Below are positions 47,236 through 59,060 of a stretch of DNA of 64,000 nucleotides, in pieces; the stretch's first letter is position 1, and the number at the start of each line of letters is the position of its first letter. The position numbers and the translations under genes were made by a program. The stretch lies in the NCBI GenBank assembly GCA_963693085.1, contig OY856410.1:1332152304-1332216303 (forward strand), in the 5' to 3' direction. Below the pieces are notes generated by a model. That model was not told the DNA's origin. It did no database searches and saw only the letters and a program-made list of their open reading frames with translations. The stretch is from Alisma plantago-aquatica (Eukaryota > Streptophyta > Magnoliopsida > Alismatales > Alismataceae).

Positions 47236-48372
47236 TAATACGCTTGGAGTCTACAACAAAGACATGCAATTTATATATGTGTTTCGAGGATGGGAGGGAT
47301 CTGCATCTGACATGAGGGTTCTCAGAGATGCTTTGACTCAAAGAAATGGTTTTCGTGTTCCTAATGGTAAAGTTTCCATATTGTATAATTACTAATAATT
47401 TAAACATATAATTTATTTCCTTACTGGTTGTGTGTGTAGGAAAATACTATCTCGTAGATGCTGGATACATCAATGGAGAGGGATTGTTAGGACCATACAT
47501 AGGACAATGATATCATCTAAATGAATGGAGAACTGGTCATCAACCTTCTTCATCCAAAGAACTTTTTAATCTCAGACATTCATCGGCCTGAAATGTTATT
47601 GAAAGATGTTTTGGACCGCTGAAACAAAGATGGGCAATATTGAGAAGCCCATCCTATTATCCAGCTAAGACGGCTAACAAAATTATAATGGCTTGTTGTT
47701 TACTTCATAATTTCATAAGGTGTGAAATGTCAATTGATCCCCTAGAGATAGAAGGTCCTGAGGAAGTTGTACTTGATGGACATCAAGATGATGATGCACA
47801 AACCATAGAACCAAGTGATGAGTGGTCACAATGGAGAGATAACTTAGCTAACCAAATGTTTACTGAGTGGGCACATGTGAACTAGCCATTTATGAAGTTT
47901 ATAATTTTCAGTTTATCATCAATAATGTAATCGACTAATTTATAAATGGCAATAACATTTTACTTGTTAAGCACTTGATTATATAACTATGAGTTTTTCT
48001 TTTTTACAATATTTTCATGTTGATGAATAATTTTTTGATATATTTACAATGTTTTTGGAATGTGTACTTTTATGTGTAAAATTTAAATTTTATCTTTTTT
48101 TTTTAAATATAAATTTTACTTGTTAAGTACTTTTACTATGTATACTATTTCACTTGATTACTAAAAATTATTTCAATAATATTTACTTTAGAAATATTCA
48201 TCATCATGGACAAACAAATATGAATGTTAAATTAGACTTTGTTGCTAATCCCATCCATAGTTGCATCCAAACATGGGATGGGAAAATAAAGATCCTATCC
48301 TATTCATGTACCTTCCCATCCCTTCTTTTTTTATATCCCATGCTACTCCTTTCCCACGAACCAAATAGGGCC
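47236..48372 (+). mobile_element. PIF/Harbinger DNA transposon, 5' truncated
   Basis: The right end is intact: on the minus strand it starts GGCCCTATTTGGTTCGTGGG, a Harbinger-type terminal repeat, next to TAA (48373-48375), the 3-bp target duplication expected for this superfamily. The left end is missing and the element abuts truncated LTR B at 47235/47236. 47950-48240 is AT-rich and non-coding. Confidence 0.8.
47243..47885 (+). pseudogene. PIF/Harbinger (HARBI1-like) transposase, C-terminal half
   Basis: Exon 47243-47367 reads LGVYNKDMQFIYVFRGWEG then SASDMRVLRDALTQRNGF. A 72-bp GT-AG intron (47368-47439) follows. The second exon reads KYYLVDAGYINGEGLLGPY, ending with ERCFGPLKQRWAILRS and ACCLLHNFIR. 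These are DDE_Tnp_4 motifs; the Asp of VDAGY and the Glu of IERCFG are the second and third catalytic residues, and the first would lie in the missing half. Two in-frame TGA codons (about 47508 and 47592) sit where the family has Arg, consistent with CGA-to-TGA changes. The C-terminus (VLDGHQDDDAQTIEPSDEW) is acidic. In active elements this nuclease works with a Myb-like partner protein. Confidence 0.85.
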
Positions 48373-48375
48373 TAA

Positions 48376-50412
48376 AGTAAAACTGCTTTCTCCAAAATGC
48401 AGAGCAGTCGATTGTGGGTCAACCACTTGGACTTCCTCCTGTCTTGGATCAGGTGGTGGATCCGATTCAGGCTCATTTCATCACCTGGATTTTCTTGCAT
48501 AGGATATGGTAGCCAGGATGACATTTGTTTATCAGAAGAGTCATTTTGAGAAGTATCATCATCTTTATCGACGTTGAAATTGATGAGAGCGTCGTTCTTC
48601 TTTTTAAAATTTTGTTTAGAATTTTCCTCGTAGAACATCCTTAATTCGTCCAGGTAACTAGAAGAAGATTCAGCTGGTAGTACAAACTCTTGATTGGGTA
48701 AAGGAATAATGGGATTTTGGGGTAAAGGTTCCAATGATGCTTCTTCATGGGGGGGGATTAGTCCATGACATAGTGTTTTGAAGGCTAGAATCTCCCTGTG
48801 ACTCCGTTTCTTCGTTGTTGGGACTAAAGTACTCCATTTCTGAGTCATATTGTTGTTCGAGTACTTTTTCATAGTACTCCTCCGGTTCTATTGAGTGCTC
48901 AGGAGGAGTTGCTATGGGAAGATTGAAACCTGGCTCAGGTAAAAGACATATCTCAGTTTCTTGAATGTTAGGAAAGTCTTCTTCATAGGGGTGAATTTCT
49001 CTATGTGGAGGGGTTTGTGACTCGATCCCCTCCCATGGGTCCTTTTTATCATTATAAGAGTCTATGGGAATATCGTGATCCATTCCAAAATCAAGGGGTG
49101 GTTCATGTTTCTCTTCACAGTGCACTGTCAACTCGTTCAAGCGACTAGAAGGAGATTCAATAGAAAGATCATGCTCTTGTTCGAGGATTGGCTCTGTCTG
49201 GACTTCTTATGGTGGTGGTAATATCATCTCATGAAAAGGACCAATCATAGGAGTGTCATCTTGAGACCCGTCATCCTCCCTTGATTTTGTTTCATCAGTG
49301 AGAGTGGTATGGTCCATTCCTGAAGCAATATCTTGATCAGTCCTATCCTCGAAGTCTGTTCCTAGATCAGCCGAATGATCAAAAATTTCTTCATAAGGAT
49401 AATTCAGGTCTTGTTCCAGAAATGGAGACATTTTATTCTCATGCATAAAAGACATATCTTTGTCTGAATTGGTCACATATCCATCTGAGTCTGACTGCGA
49501 TGAGACAGCTGAAGTTGAAAAGATTTTGTCATTGAGGGAATCGATTATTGCCAATTGCTCTTCAATGGTTGGATTTGAGTCTATGAAGTCAGAAGGTGGG
49601 TAAGTATTGAAGTTTATCCCCCATTGATCTCCTGACTGTAGAAAATCCTCATATTGGTTACTCAATCTTTCACCTAAGGGCATAGTGCAGGAATCACTTT
49701 CCGAGTCAGGTCTTAGCTCGAAAGATGATTCTTTCTCTTTTAATGTTATGAAGAAATTGTCCTTGGGTTCAATTATTAACTCTGAAGATGATTCCTCACC
49801 TTGCACTGATGCTTGAAGATCATTGGAAGGCATATCCCACATGATTTCATAATCATCATCGTAATTGATTGCAACATGTGGACTAGGGATGTGCTTAGTT
49901 GAAATAGGTGGTTGTTCTACATGTTGCTCAGGAGTGTTGACAAGTTGCATAAGTTGATCAAAATCGGCTATCAACTTCTTCGTCGTGGATGTCTGATCAG
50001 CTAGTTGTTGAGCCACCGACATCTGTAAAGCACGTAATTCTTCCATCAATGTGTGTCGATCTTCATAAAAAGGCTCTTCACTGCACCCGTTGGGTTGATA
50101 TTGATAATAGCTCTCCTCATCATTGTATTGAGTTGCATTGTTTTCCAGGTTCCCTCCTTCATTGCACTCTACACCTTGAAATCCACCATAGTTAGATTTT
50201 TCGTAGTAGCCTCCAGGGTGATACAGATTATAACTTGTGTTATATCCATAGTTGTATGGAGAGGCTGCTTTGAGTTTCCCAACTATACGATTCACGATTA
50301 CTTGACATAGAGCCATCACGTAGAGAGGAGGGACATGGAAGCAGTAAATCGATGTGTGAGAATAGTCACCACATAGTTGACATCTAGTGGTTGGTGGTGT
50401 CGACTGCTTCAT
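48376..50412 (-). pseudogene. Gag-like acidic ORF of Asp-primed LTR element
   Basis: Starts at ATG 50412 (MKQSTPPTTRCQLCGDYSHT), 180 bases after the PBS. CQLCGDYSHTSIYC is a C-x2-C-x4-H-x4-C-type knuckle of the kind near the gag C-terminus in Athila/Tat elements. A Tyr/Asn/Gly-rich stretch (residues 50-100), a coiled-coil-like segment (TLMEELRALQMSVAQQLADQ) and then several hundred acidic, Glu/Asp/Ser-rich residues with repeated EEP, SSSEL and PPP blocks follow. The frame holds for about 680 codons apart from one TAA (49207-49209) and one extra C in an eight-C run (48750s). It ends at the Harbinger target site. No protease, RT or integrase is present. The acidic part matches nothing I recognise. 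Confidence 0.6.
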
Positions 50413-50594
50413 TTTGAAGAGAGTTCGTACCTGAAATCAAGGAAAGAGTGTATCAGGCTTGACCAACCACTTCAAATCCAAGAAGATATGTGAGATTAAG
50501 CCCTTCACTTTTTAGGTTTTTGAAAAGGAAATAAAAAACCCTAGGGAAACCTAAATCGACACGGAATTCGAAAAAGACAATTCTGATACCGTTG

Positions 50595-50612
50595 TCCCCG
50601 ACAACGACGCCA
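50595..50612 (-). other. Primer-binding site, tRNA-Asp type
   Basis: On the minus strand TGGCGTCGTTGTCGGGGA, 5 bases after the LTR C end. It matches the TGGCGCCGTTGCCGGGGA class used by Athila and Tat elements with two C-to-T changes. Confidence 0.88.
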
Positions 50613-50617
50613 TTTTT

Positions 50618-53159
50618 TGATGGAGCTAGAACTTACCCCAAAAGATTACTCTTCCAATGGAAGTCCTAATATGCACCAAAAACCCTAGGGAGTTGATGTC
50701 CTCTCTAGGTTTACGTACAACTGGTGCTAGATAAATGCTCCAACCCCACAAGAGTGTGGAAGCCTTATCATAGTACAGATTTAGGATCGAACCCAAAGGA
50801 CAACGTTAAGAATCTGAGTGTCTCTTTCTCGTTTCGTGCCAATCTAAGTCAATCATCTAAGACCAAAAGTTTGATTTGAGTTATTTAACCTAAAAAGGTA
50901 AAAGTAAAGGCAAGAATAAAAAATAGTTTAAGCATTAAAATCTAAGATTAGCAAATGATGATGGATCACTGGGGTGATGCAGGTATTCACCACCACTACA
51001 CATGCATTGTACCTGTACCAAACATAGCAAGACTTGAAAGCAAGATACATGGATGTTGTACAATACCGATGTCTTATAGGACAAGAGTAATGCACACAAC
51101 CTTCATGGGTTGAGTAACCCTCATTCGGTACATATATATGTGTCAATGAAGAGATGTAACCTCCAAAGAGAGAACCTTACTCAACCTCGTGAAACGTGTA
51201 TCGAAAAACTAACAAGCGAGCGATAATTACCAATTCGATTAGTATCCTTATAGAGTATCCCTCTTTCGAGGAAATAGCTACGAGAAACGTGGGAGTTTTG
51301 CAACGTCAGCCATTCCCGAATGAATGGTCAAGTACTTTGCACCACTCCCTCCTCAGAGTGTATTCCTCGACCTATCAAAGTGGCACTTTTGTACGTCAAT
51401 TGATTCCATTTCATAGTACAAAAGCACAACGATGGAGGTGAGTTTACTCCACTCCTTAGAAAGCGTCCCTAGATATCGAAATGGATGCGCGGTGGATACA
51501 CACACCAGAAACCAACACTAAATTAGTATTCGAGTCTCAAGAGCGGTCATGGACAAACCACAATGAAAAACAATAGATGCATACAAGAACGCGGCCAACA
51601 TTCAAGCATGTATGAAACGATTTAGTATTGAATCGGAATGATAACATCTTTTTAGTACAGATTACAAAACACAGGCAGCGGGGCTAGTCCCTGCACCCCA
51701 GTGGATGAAACTACTCACTCCTCATGTAAGAAACAAGAAGAAAGAGAAAGAGGGGGAAATCCGCCATGGACTCAGTGTAGAAGGCAGTCGCAGCTCAGTG
51801 AAGATGAAGCGGTCTTCTACGTCGTGTCGGAGCAGATCTGGACACAGAATGGGAGACGCCAAGACAGTCCAGACAGTCTCTCTCGCTCTATCTTCCTTCT
51901 ATTCTCATTCTCCTTGCTTGCAATATGGGTAGTCAGTGGAATGGAACTGGCGTAGATGAGACTAGATTTGGATCAGAACTGTGTACTGGCAGCCTGTCGG
52001 TGTCTGGAAACTATTGTCCAACTGGGGAAACTACTGGTCCTATTTATAGGCACAAGTCTGGTCCCAAACGGTCTGCTTGATTTTTTGCATCAAATAGTTT
52101 TAATTTATTTGCTACCAAACGGTCTGGAGACTATTTGCTACCAAACGGTCTTGAGACCGTTTGCTACCAAAGGGTCTTGAGATCGTTTGCTACCAAACGG
52201 TCTTGTGACCATGGTGCCAAATGATCTGCACTCTCTATGTGATCTTGATTGAGCAACGTTCAAACAACCTTGAGCATCCAACCTCATATCTGAGATCGTG
52301 AGCTCCTCCAAATGGTCTAGGGCTGTGAGCCCCTCCAAACCGCCTGGTTTTTTGTGCTCTTCCAAGCAGTCTGGGGTTGTGAGGCGTTATAGGTCGGAAA
52401 TACTCTTGGTGAGGAGGGCGACGCCGGCGGCCATGGATCTTTGGAGTAGTAGGTTGAGAAAATAGCAGCGTCGGGAGGAAGGGGACGACGCGCCACGGCC
52501 GTGTTGAGGCACCACTGTCGTGGTGATGCTGCTGTCCCACGACCGTGCTGCCTTGCACGAGAGTGGCGGGTGAAACTTTGGCCCTGGTGACGTTGTGCCA
52601 CGGTCGTGGCGTGCAACCACGATCGTGGTGAGGCTATATCCCCACGGTCGTGCCGCCTTGCACGAGCGTGGTGGGTGAGAACTTGGCCCTGTGGGCGATG
52701 CGCCACGGTCGTGGCAAATATGTACCACAGTCGTGGCGTGATCAGCACGGTCGTAGCGGATATGCACCACGATCGTGGTGTGTCCAGCACGGTCATGGAG
52801 GATGGAGACTTGGCACTTTTGGTGATGTGCCACGGCCGTGGAGTGACCCGCATGGTCGTGGCGATTATTCTGCTTCATGATCTTGATCATTTGTTGCACA
52901 TGCTTGGGGATTTGAGGACAGAACGCACAGTTGTGCGTTGTTGATGTTTGATTGGATGATTGAGAGTGATCTACAAAGGGAAAGGAGAGTGTGTAAGGGG
53001 TGATAGCATCAAATAAACTAGTAATTAGAACTATTTAAGCATTATTTATGTAAGAATGAAGAAATACTCAGAGTAAAGCAAAGTAAGGGTAATTTAGTCA
53101 TAATGAGGTATAAAAGCCTAGAATTGGCAATTGTAATGATGAATATGGAGGATTCATCA
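50618..53159 (-). repeat. LTR C (5' LTR, intact), Asp-primed family
   Basis: 2542 bp, minus strand from TGATGAATCCTCC at 53159 to CTCCATCA at 50618, next to the PBS. Contains a CACGACCGTG array (52490-52870), ACGGTC palindromes (52065-52210) and TATA (52041-52048). Serves as the reference for the truncated LTRs A and B. Confidence 0.92.
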
Positions 53160-53164
53160 ACTAA
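53160..53164. repeat. Target duplication ACTAA, right
   Basis: ACTAA directly after GATTCATCA, matching 40969-40973. Confidence 0.88.
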
Positions 53165-54058
53165 CCACAGTAAACTCAGAGCCTGTTACGACTTTTATCA
53201 TGATAATTGAAAAATTCAGAATCAATGTATCCAAAAAGTTTCTGTGTTTTCTTTCTGAATCCAAGATATTAGCCTATAGGTACCTATGAATGAACTTTAC
53301 TCCCCACCTTTAACGCTTGAAAAATATTGTGATGAGTGCAATGCATAACGTACATAATGATACCAACAACACTAAAATAAGGAACATGAGACATAAATTT
53401 ATCCTCCTCAGATTGTGGCAACTTGGTGGATGAGAGCTTCTTGAACTGATCACCCGAATGAACGAATACATGAGTGCGTCAAACATCAGAAACCATTATA
53501 GAACTTTTGTCACATGATCATCATAATTAAGAAATGATCTTACAACTTTGCAACTTCTAAAAATTTCTACACTATAAAAAAAATTTAATGCTCCCAAATA
53601 TTTCATTTCAAATTCATCACTAAGTGCTTCAACATGTTGATTACATAAATATCTCTTGTTCCCATTCCTATGTCATCAACACAAGAAAAGAGGTAAATAA
53701 GAGACTCATCAAAAAGTTTCAAGTAGACACAATCATCATATCTACTCCTGAAATAACTATGTCTTAACATGAAAGCATCGAATATATGATACCATGGTCA
53801 TGGGATTTCTTCAATCCATATAGAGTCTTCTTCAATTAGCATGTATGATCCTTCTTTGAAACAAACATATAAGCTTCAGTTTTATGTATATATATATGCT
53901 CATCTAAGTCACTATGTGGGAATGTGATCTTTATGTCAAGCTACTCAAGATATAAGTCATCTCCACAAACTAATGACAATAGAATATGATGGAGGTGTGT
54001 TTGACAACAACAGTGAAAATAGCATTGTAATCTATGCCATTCATCTGACTGTAGTCTT
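53165..54058 (-). pseudogene. Ty1/Copia reverse transcriptase and RNase H start, decayed
   Basis: Minus strand from 54058: YSQMNGIDYNAIFTVVVKHT (family: GIDYNEVFSPVVKHTSIR), then DLYLExLDIKITFPHSDLDE (family: LDVKTAFLHGDLDE), KKTLYGLKKS (family: KSLYGLKQSP), FSCVDDIGMG (family: YVDDMLIAG, the catalytic YVDD) and YFSVVGIIMYVMHCTHHNI (family: YASAVGSLMYAM.CTRPDI). Stops and shifts recur. The strand and order continue into 40560-40968 after the composite. The upstream end stops abruptly at 54060, where copy 3 of family 1 begins. Confidence 0.85.
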
Positions 54059-54947
54059 TTTGTAACATCCCTGACCTGGGTTATAAACTAACCCTAGGTG
54101 TTTTGCCTAATAAAGATGATTGGATGCTTGCTTGTATTTCTTGAAAAGTAATTAAGGATTTTAAGGAACTTATATTTCATTTTCAGTCCTTTTTGAATAA
54201 TGTTGAAACATTGTTTTGTTGATAATGGACTGAAGGGCAAATTACCCTAGTAGAGGGGTTAACTTGCAAATTACACATGATAAGATGTTCCTCTGATGTT
54301 GAGACATCTTGAGGATGAATATAATGTAGTGGTATGGATTCCACAAGCTTGAGCACCAAGATATAGCTTGTAGAGCAATCCTTGTGCATTAACACATAGT
54401 TTTGGTGTAATGTGCAATTTACCCAAAACATAGGGTTCTACATGCAAAATTACACCTCTTGAGGGTCTCTCATGTTTCTTGGCATCATGTAGAGAAAAGA
54501 AAATGAGAGGGGCAGCTCATTTGAATTATCTTGGAAGAGAGAGAATTTGGACTTTGAAATAATCAAGATTTAAGTACAAATGGCTCTTTAATATAACTTA
54601 ATGCAAAAGGGAAATATATTAATTATGGAGCCCTTCAACCAAAAGTTGGAGGATGTGTTTGCAAAAGTTTGGACAATCTTGTGCCATGCTTGGGCACCAA
54701 AAATATAACTTTTTTGAATGGAAGCTACTCACATTAATATCACATGGAGTATTATCCAACTAAAGGATGGATATTAATATACATCTCTTTAAGGTGTTTA
54801 AGTTTCTTTCCCATTAATCTTAGGATAATGGAGAGGTTGTCAAGAAAATAGAAAGTGGCCACGTAGACAAGGAATGGAGGAATCTTTGGTGGAATTAGTT
54901 GGAATTAAAAGAAGATAACTCTCTTTTATCTATTTGCCTTGAAAACC

Positions 54948-54972
54948 CATAAATAAATACATAAATAAATAA

Positions 54973-55020
<48 letters not shown>
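54948..55020. repeat. AATA/TA microsatellite
   Basis: AAATACATAAATAAATAAAT followed by about 28 TA dinucleotides, ending ATGTATAT. Located inside the copy 3 LTR and absent from copies 1 and 2, so it expanded after they separated. Confidence 0.95.
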
Positions 55021-55024
<4 letters not shown>

Positions 55025-55499
55025 TTTCCAAAAACACAAAGGATCGTTTCCCTTAGTTTCTTTCCTTATCACCTTGCTTTGGCCGACCAAGGAAGAGCTC
55101 TGGACCAGAGGAAGGACGACCAAACCAACTTGGTAAGTCTTGATCATCTCCTACCTTTAATTCATGTGGAAACCATAAAACAAGGTTAAATTCATGGTTT
55201 TCTTCACACGATTTCCTTCTCTAGCCACCTTGTCCATCCAAAGATTGAAGAACGAACCTTGGACAACTGCTGGAGCCCAATCCACCATTAAAGCTGCTGA
55301 GATTGGAGCTTTGGATCAGTTCTAGAGACGGGTTTTATAACTCTAACCCTTGAGCATTAGTATTGCACTCTTATCTATAAGAAACCTTAGTTTCTTTTCT
55401 TCCTTTGATACTTTTGTGAGTACTTGCTATAATTTCCGTGAAGAACAACTCCTGTTCTTGGTTTAACAGAGGTAGACGAAGGTGACATCATCCTAGACA

Positions 55500-56350
55500 A
55501 ATATCTAAAAAGAACTTTAGCAAATGGTTTGGTTTGTTGCTCAAACGGTTTCCTTTTGGGAGCAAACAGTTTCAAACTGTTTAATTGCAAACAGTTTTAT
55601 CCAAACCGCATAGGAGCAAACGGTCCAAGACCATTTGGTGGTGTTGACCAAGCGTTGACCATTTGGAGGTCATCCAAATGATACCAAGACCATTTGGAGT
55701 CAGGTCATGACCAATGTGGAGGATGGTTCAATGAGTTCAAATCAATTAGACTCACATTGAATTATGTTGAAGGGTCATCGATTCCAAACCCTAATACAAT
55801 CGATTCAAGCCCTAATTGATGATCAATTATGGGTCAATTAAGGGTCAAATCAGTTGAAGGTTGACCTAATTAACACAATTGAATGATTGTGATAGGCCTA
55901 ATTGATGATTGATTACATGTATTGAATCATTGAGGGGATCAACATTGGAAACCCTAATTCAATTTGAGGTGTTGGGACCATACTTGGTCCATGCGGTTTT
56001 GATGTGGTTTGGAACAAACAGTCTCAAGACCGTTTGAGTCCAAATGGTCTCAAGACCGTTTGGGACCAAACGATCCCAAACCGTTTGGGTTCATGCAATT
56101 TCCAAATCGGTTGAATGCATGAGGTTTCAAAACCGGTTTAAGTCATGTGGTTTCAAAAGTCAAACTTGGCAAACGGTCCTCACCCCCAACTTTAGCAAAC
56201 GGTCTTGGAGGTCCACTTTACCAAATAGTCTCAAGGGTAGACCAAGACTGCATGAAGGTCCAAACGGTCTTAGACCATTTGGAGGTTAAGTATGTGAGAC
56301 CGTTTGAGGTCTAAGTTAGCCAAGATCATTTGGTGCCTTAAGGGCCAAGA
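55500..56350 (+). repeat. ACGGTC palindrome cluster, copy 3 LTR
   Basis: Sites at 55616-55640 (partly decayed), 56018-56042, 56046-56065 and 56160-56290. Many are reduced to half-sites or carry CG-to-TG changes (AAATGGTCTCAAGACC). Confidence 0.85.
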
Positions 56351-56814
56351 TCGTTTGGTGGATGTTTAACCTAAACCCCATGGGTACTTAAAGTGGTTAA
56401 AGGACAGAGTGATTAGTTAATTAATATATGATGTAATCAAAGGTGATCATGGTACTTGTACCTTAGTGGGATAGTGTGATTGAAACCCATGGAGTAATTA
56501 AGCTCTAATGACTACAATGGTAATGATATAAACCATGAAGTCAATTATCTTTCTTGATTAAGTTACTTAACCTAATCAAGGCTGAAGTAAACATCATCCT
56601 ATAGAGGATGAGAGAGAGAAGAGTCCTTTTTTGAATGTTAATCAAGTAATGGACTTCCAATTTTAATGAATATCTAATTAGGGTATGATCCTTCATAGTG
56701 AGATCATGAAAACCCTGATTAGGATGGTTAATGAATCTTAACCCTATTTGAGGGTAATAATTGAAGTATCCCTAATGCATGATGATGATGTAATCTTAAT
56801 TCATAATGATGACA

Positions 56815-56935
56815 GGATAAACCCTAAATCAAGGTATGTGAGTAGTAAACCCTAAATCAAGGTATGTGAATAGTAAGCCCTAAATCAAGGTATGTGAATA
56901 GTAAACCCTAATTCCAATTAAGGTGAATAAAAGTG
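56815..56935 (+). repeat. Telobox minisatellite, copy 3 LTR
   Basis: Four units near 28 bp of TAAACCCTAAATCAAGG plus TATGTGAATAG. Same position and motif as the telobox arrays of copies 1 and 2. Confidence 0.85.
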
Positions 56936-58931
56936 TGAAACCCTAATCATGGGTTATGCTTCATGGCATGAAGCCCTATGATTAGATGATGAAATGAGGA
57001 ATCACTATTCCTAATTGATCTAAAGGGGTTGGTTAACCCTAATTGAATTGAAAAGGGAAACCCTAACCCTAGAAAGGGCATAGTGGTGCAACCCTTAAAT
57101 AATGAAGTTGTCTTTGTTTTGCATTATGATGATATGAAATTGATATACCTGCTATCATCTGTACTAATCATGCAGGTTTTACGAGATATTGAACATAGCC
57201 AGGTATGAACTATGATACTTTGTTTATTGAAAACACTTAATGAGATGTGTAAGCAATGCTATGCTATGTTGCCTAGTGAAAGGTGACAAAAGCATGTTTA
57301 TTGGCCTTAAGAGCTATATGAAATACCTGCACTACAATTGTTATGTTTACACTATTAGATGACTTGATGTCAATAAGTTACCTATTAAAGTGATAACATG
57401 TGATTTGATGATTTAAGGGTTTGAACACCCATATTCTTGAATCATAATGATGAGATGGTTAGGGATTGAGATCCCAATGTTAACAAGATGTGAAATTAAC
57501 TTGATACAATCAGTACTCTTTCTTTATAGAAATTGTTGTAATGGTTTATGTTTGAAAACATGCCTGATGCTAAAAGAATGTTGTAAGGTACTTAAATAAT
57601 CAAGTATAATGATATCATGTAGATCCCTGACCATAGATCCATCATCGTCAGAAGTTAGATGATGGTGAGATAGGTTTTCCTAAGGGAACTCCTGGAGAGC
57701 ATACTTTTGAGTATGTGGGGGTTACGGACACAAATATCCTTACATCCTAATGAATGAATTGATGTGAGGTAAACATTTAATCTCTCAATCCTTCATTATA
57801 TGTATATGCCGAGAAGATGTATCACTAATCTCCTGATGATGATGTTAATGTCGAATCGATGTGAGATAAACAAGAAATTCCTCGATTGCGAAGAGAGTAC
57901 AACATGCCACTGTAAATCTAATAGCAAAGTGCCTGAATACCCTGGACAGCTATTATGGCAGAGACACAAGATGTCCTGCATGTTGTTCCTCACACTGACT
58001 GAGGAAGATGAGGTCATAGGAATCCGACTCTTCTGATGACCTATATATGGTACCGAATGCGATTTCATAATGGTTGGTTGGAGTATGAGCGGTATACCTC
58101 ATCTCCTCAGGGCATAAGTATGTTTGTAAAGTGTAATCAACCGTGTAGCATATTTGCTTAGGTTGAACTATGAGAAATAATGATTGATGATACATTGTTT
58201 ATAATGTCCTAGTTGGATAATTAGTACACATGTTATTCATATTCTTAATTGATTAAATTACTTGTTACTCAATCAAGTTATAATTGAAATGATTGCATAA
58301 AGAATACTAATGTACTTAGCTTATTCAATGAATTGCATGCTGTTGTATAATCATAATATTACTTCTCAGTGTTATTCCATTAATTGCAATAACAATGCTT
58401 CTGGCGGAGAGTTATAACTCTCGCTCGGACAATTTTCTATTGTCTCATCCCTGTGGGATTCAACTTTTTAGGTAGACGCCGAGGAAGAAGGAACCCTTCA
58501 GTGAGTGAGCAGCAACAGCAACAGAAGCAACAACAAGGACACCATTGATCCTCAGTTGGAGACACTGACTATCAAGTATTATATATAGAGAGTCCTATGT
58601 GTCGTCTCTGTACTCTCAGGTCCTAGGAGCCAGTAGATGGTTTGATATAGATCTGAGATTTTGGCTTAATGCCTCGAGATTTTTATATACTGCTTATGTA
58701 TAGTTTAACAGGGCAGTTGATGCTTGTGACTCTCGAAGATGAGATAATATAGAGATGTACTGATGAATCAGCTTGTAAATAACTTACCTTATTTCTTTAT
58801 GAAAGAATTTTACAATTTGTGGATCTCTTTACACATTTTTTTAATTTTTAATGATTTTCTGTAATTCTGCTGCTAATTAATCGCTTCCGCATTGTTAATA
58901 ACGTTTTGTCCAAATGGGGTATCACATTTAG

Positions 58932-58944
58932 TGGTATCAGAGCC
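58932..58944 (+). other. Primer-binding site, tRNA-iMet (copy 3)
   Basis: TGGTATCAGAGCC, 5 bases after the LTR end. Confidence 0.92.
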
Positions 58945-59060
58945 CTAGGTTCGCTGAGTCTATAGAGACATAGGACTAGGGTTGTAAAGTATGTTCTAGT
59001 GTCTTCCAGTATATCTGATGGTGTCTTCTACTCATATAGGAGGAGAAGAGAAAACTAAAG

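Larger units (their letters stand above)
40974..53159. mobile_element. Composite 12.2-kb insertion with inverted LTR ends
   Basis: Flanked by ACTAA. Parts in order: a divergent LTR-start fragment (40974-41184), LTR A in plus orientation (41185-45337) with a LINE inside, a 10-bp PBS scrap, LTR B in minus orientation (45348-47235, truncated), a PIF/Harbinger fragment (47236-48372), an internal region with gag-like ORF (48376-50412, minus), a tRNA-Asp PBS and LTR C in minus orientation (50618-53159). Both outer ends are U3 starts (TGATGAATC) facing outward, unlike a normal element, which has U3 at one end and U5 at the other. Confidence 0.85.

Noticed and set aside
719..58944. tRNA gene fragments suggested by TGGTATCAGAGC strings
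   Set aside because: Each lies directly after an LTR end and is a primer-binding site only 12-18 bases long.
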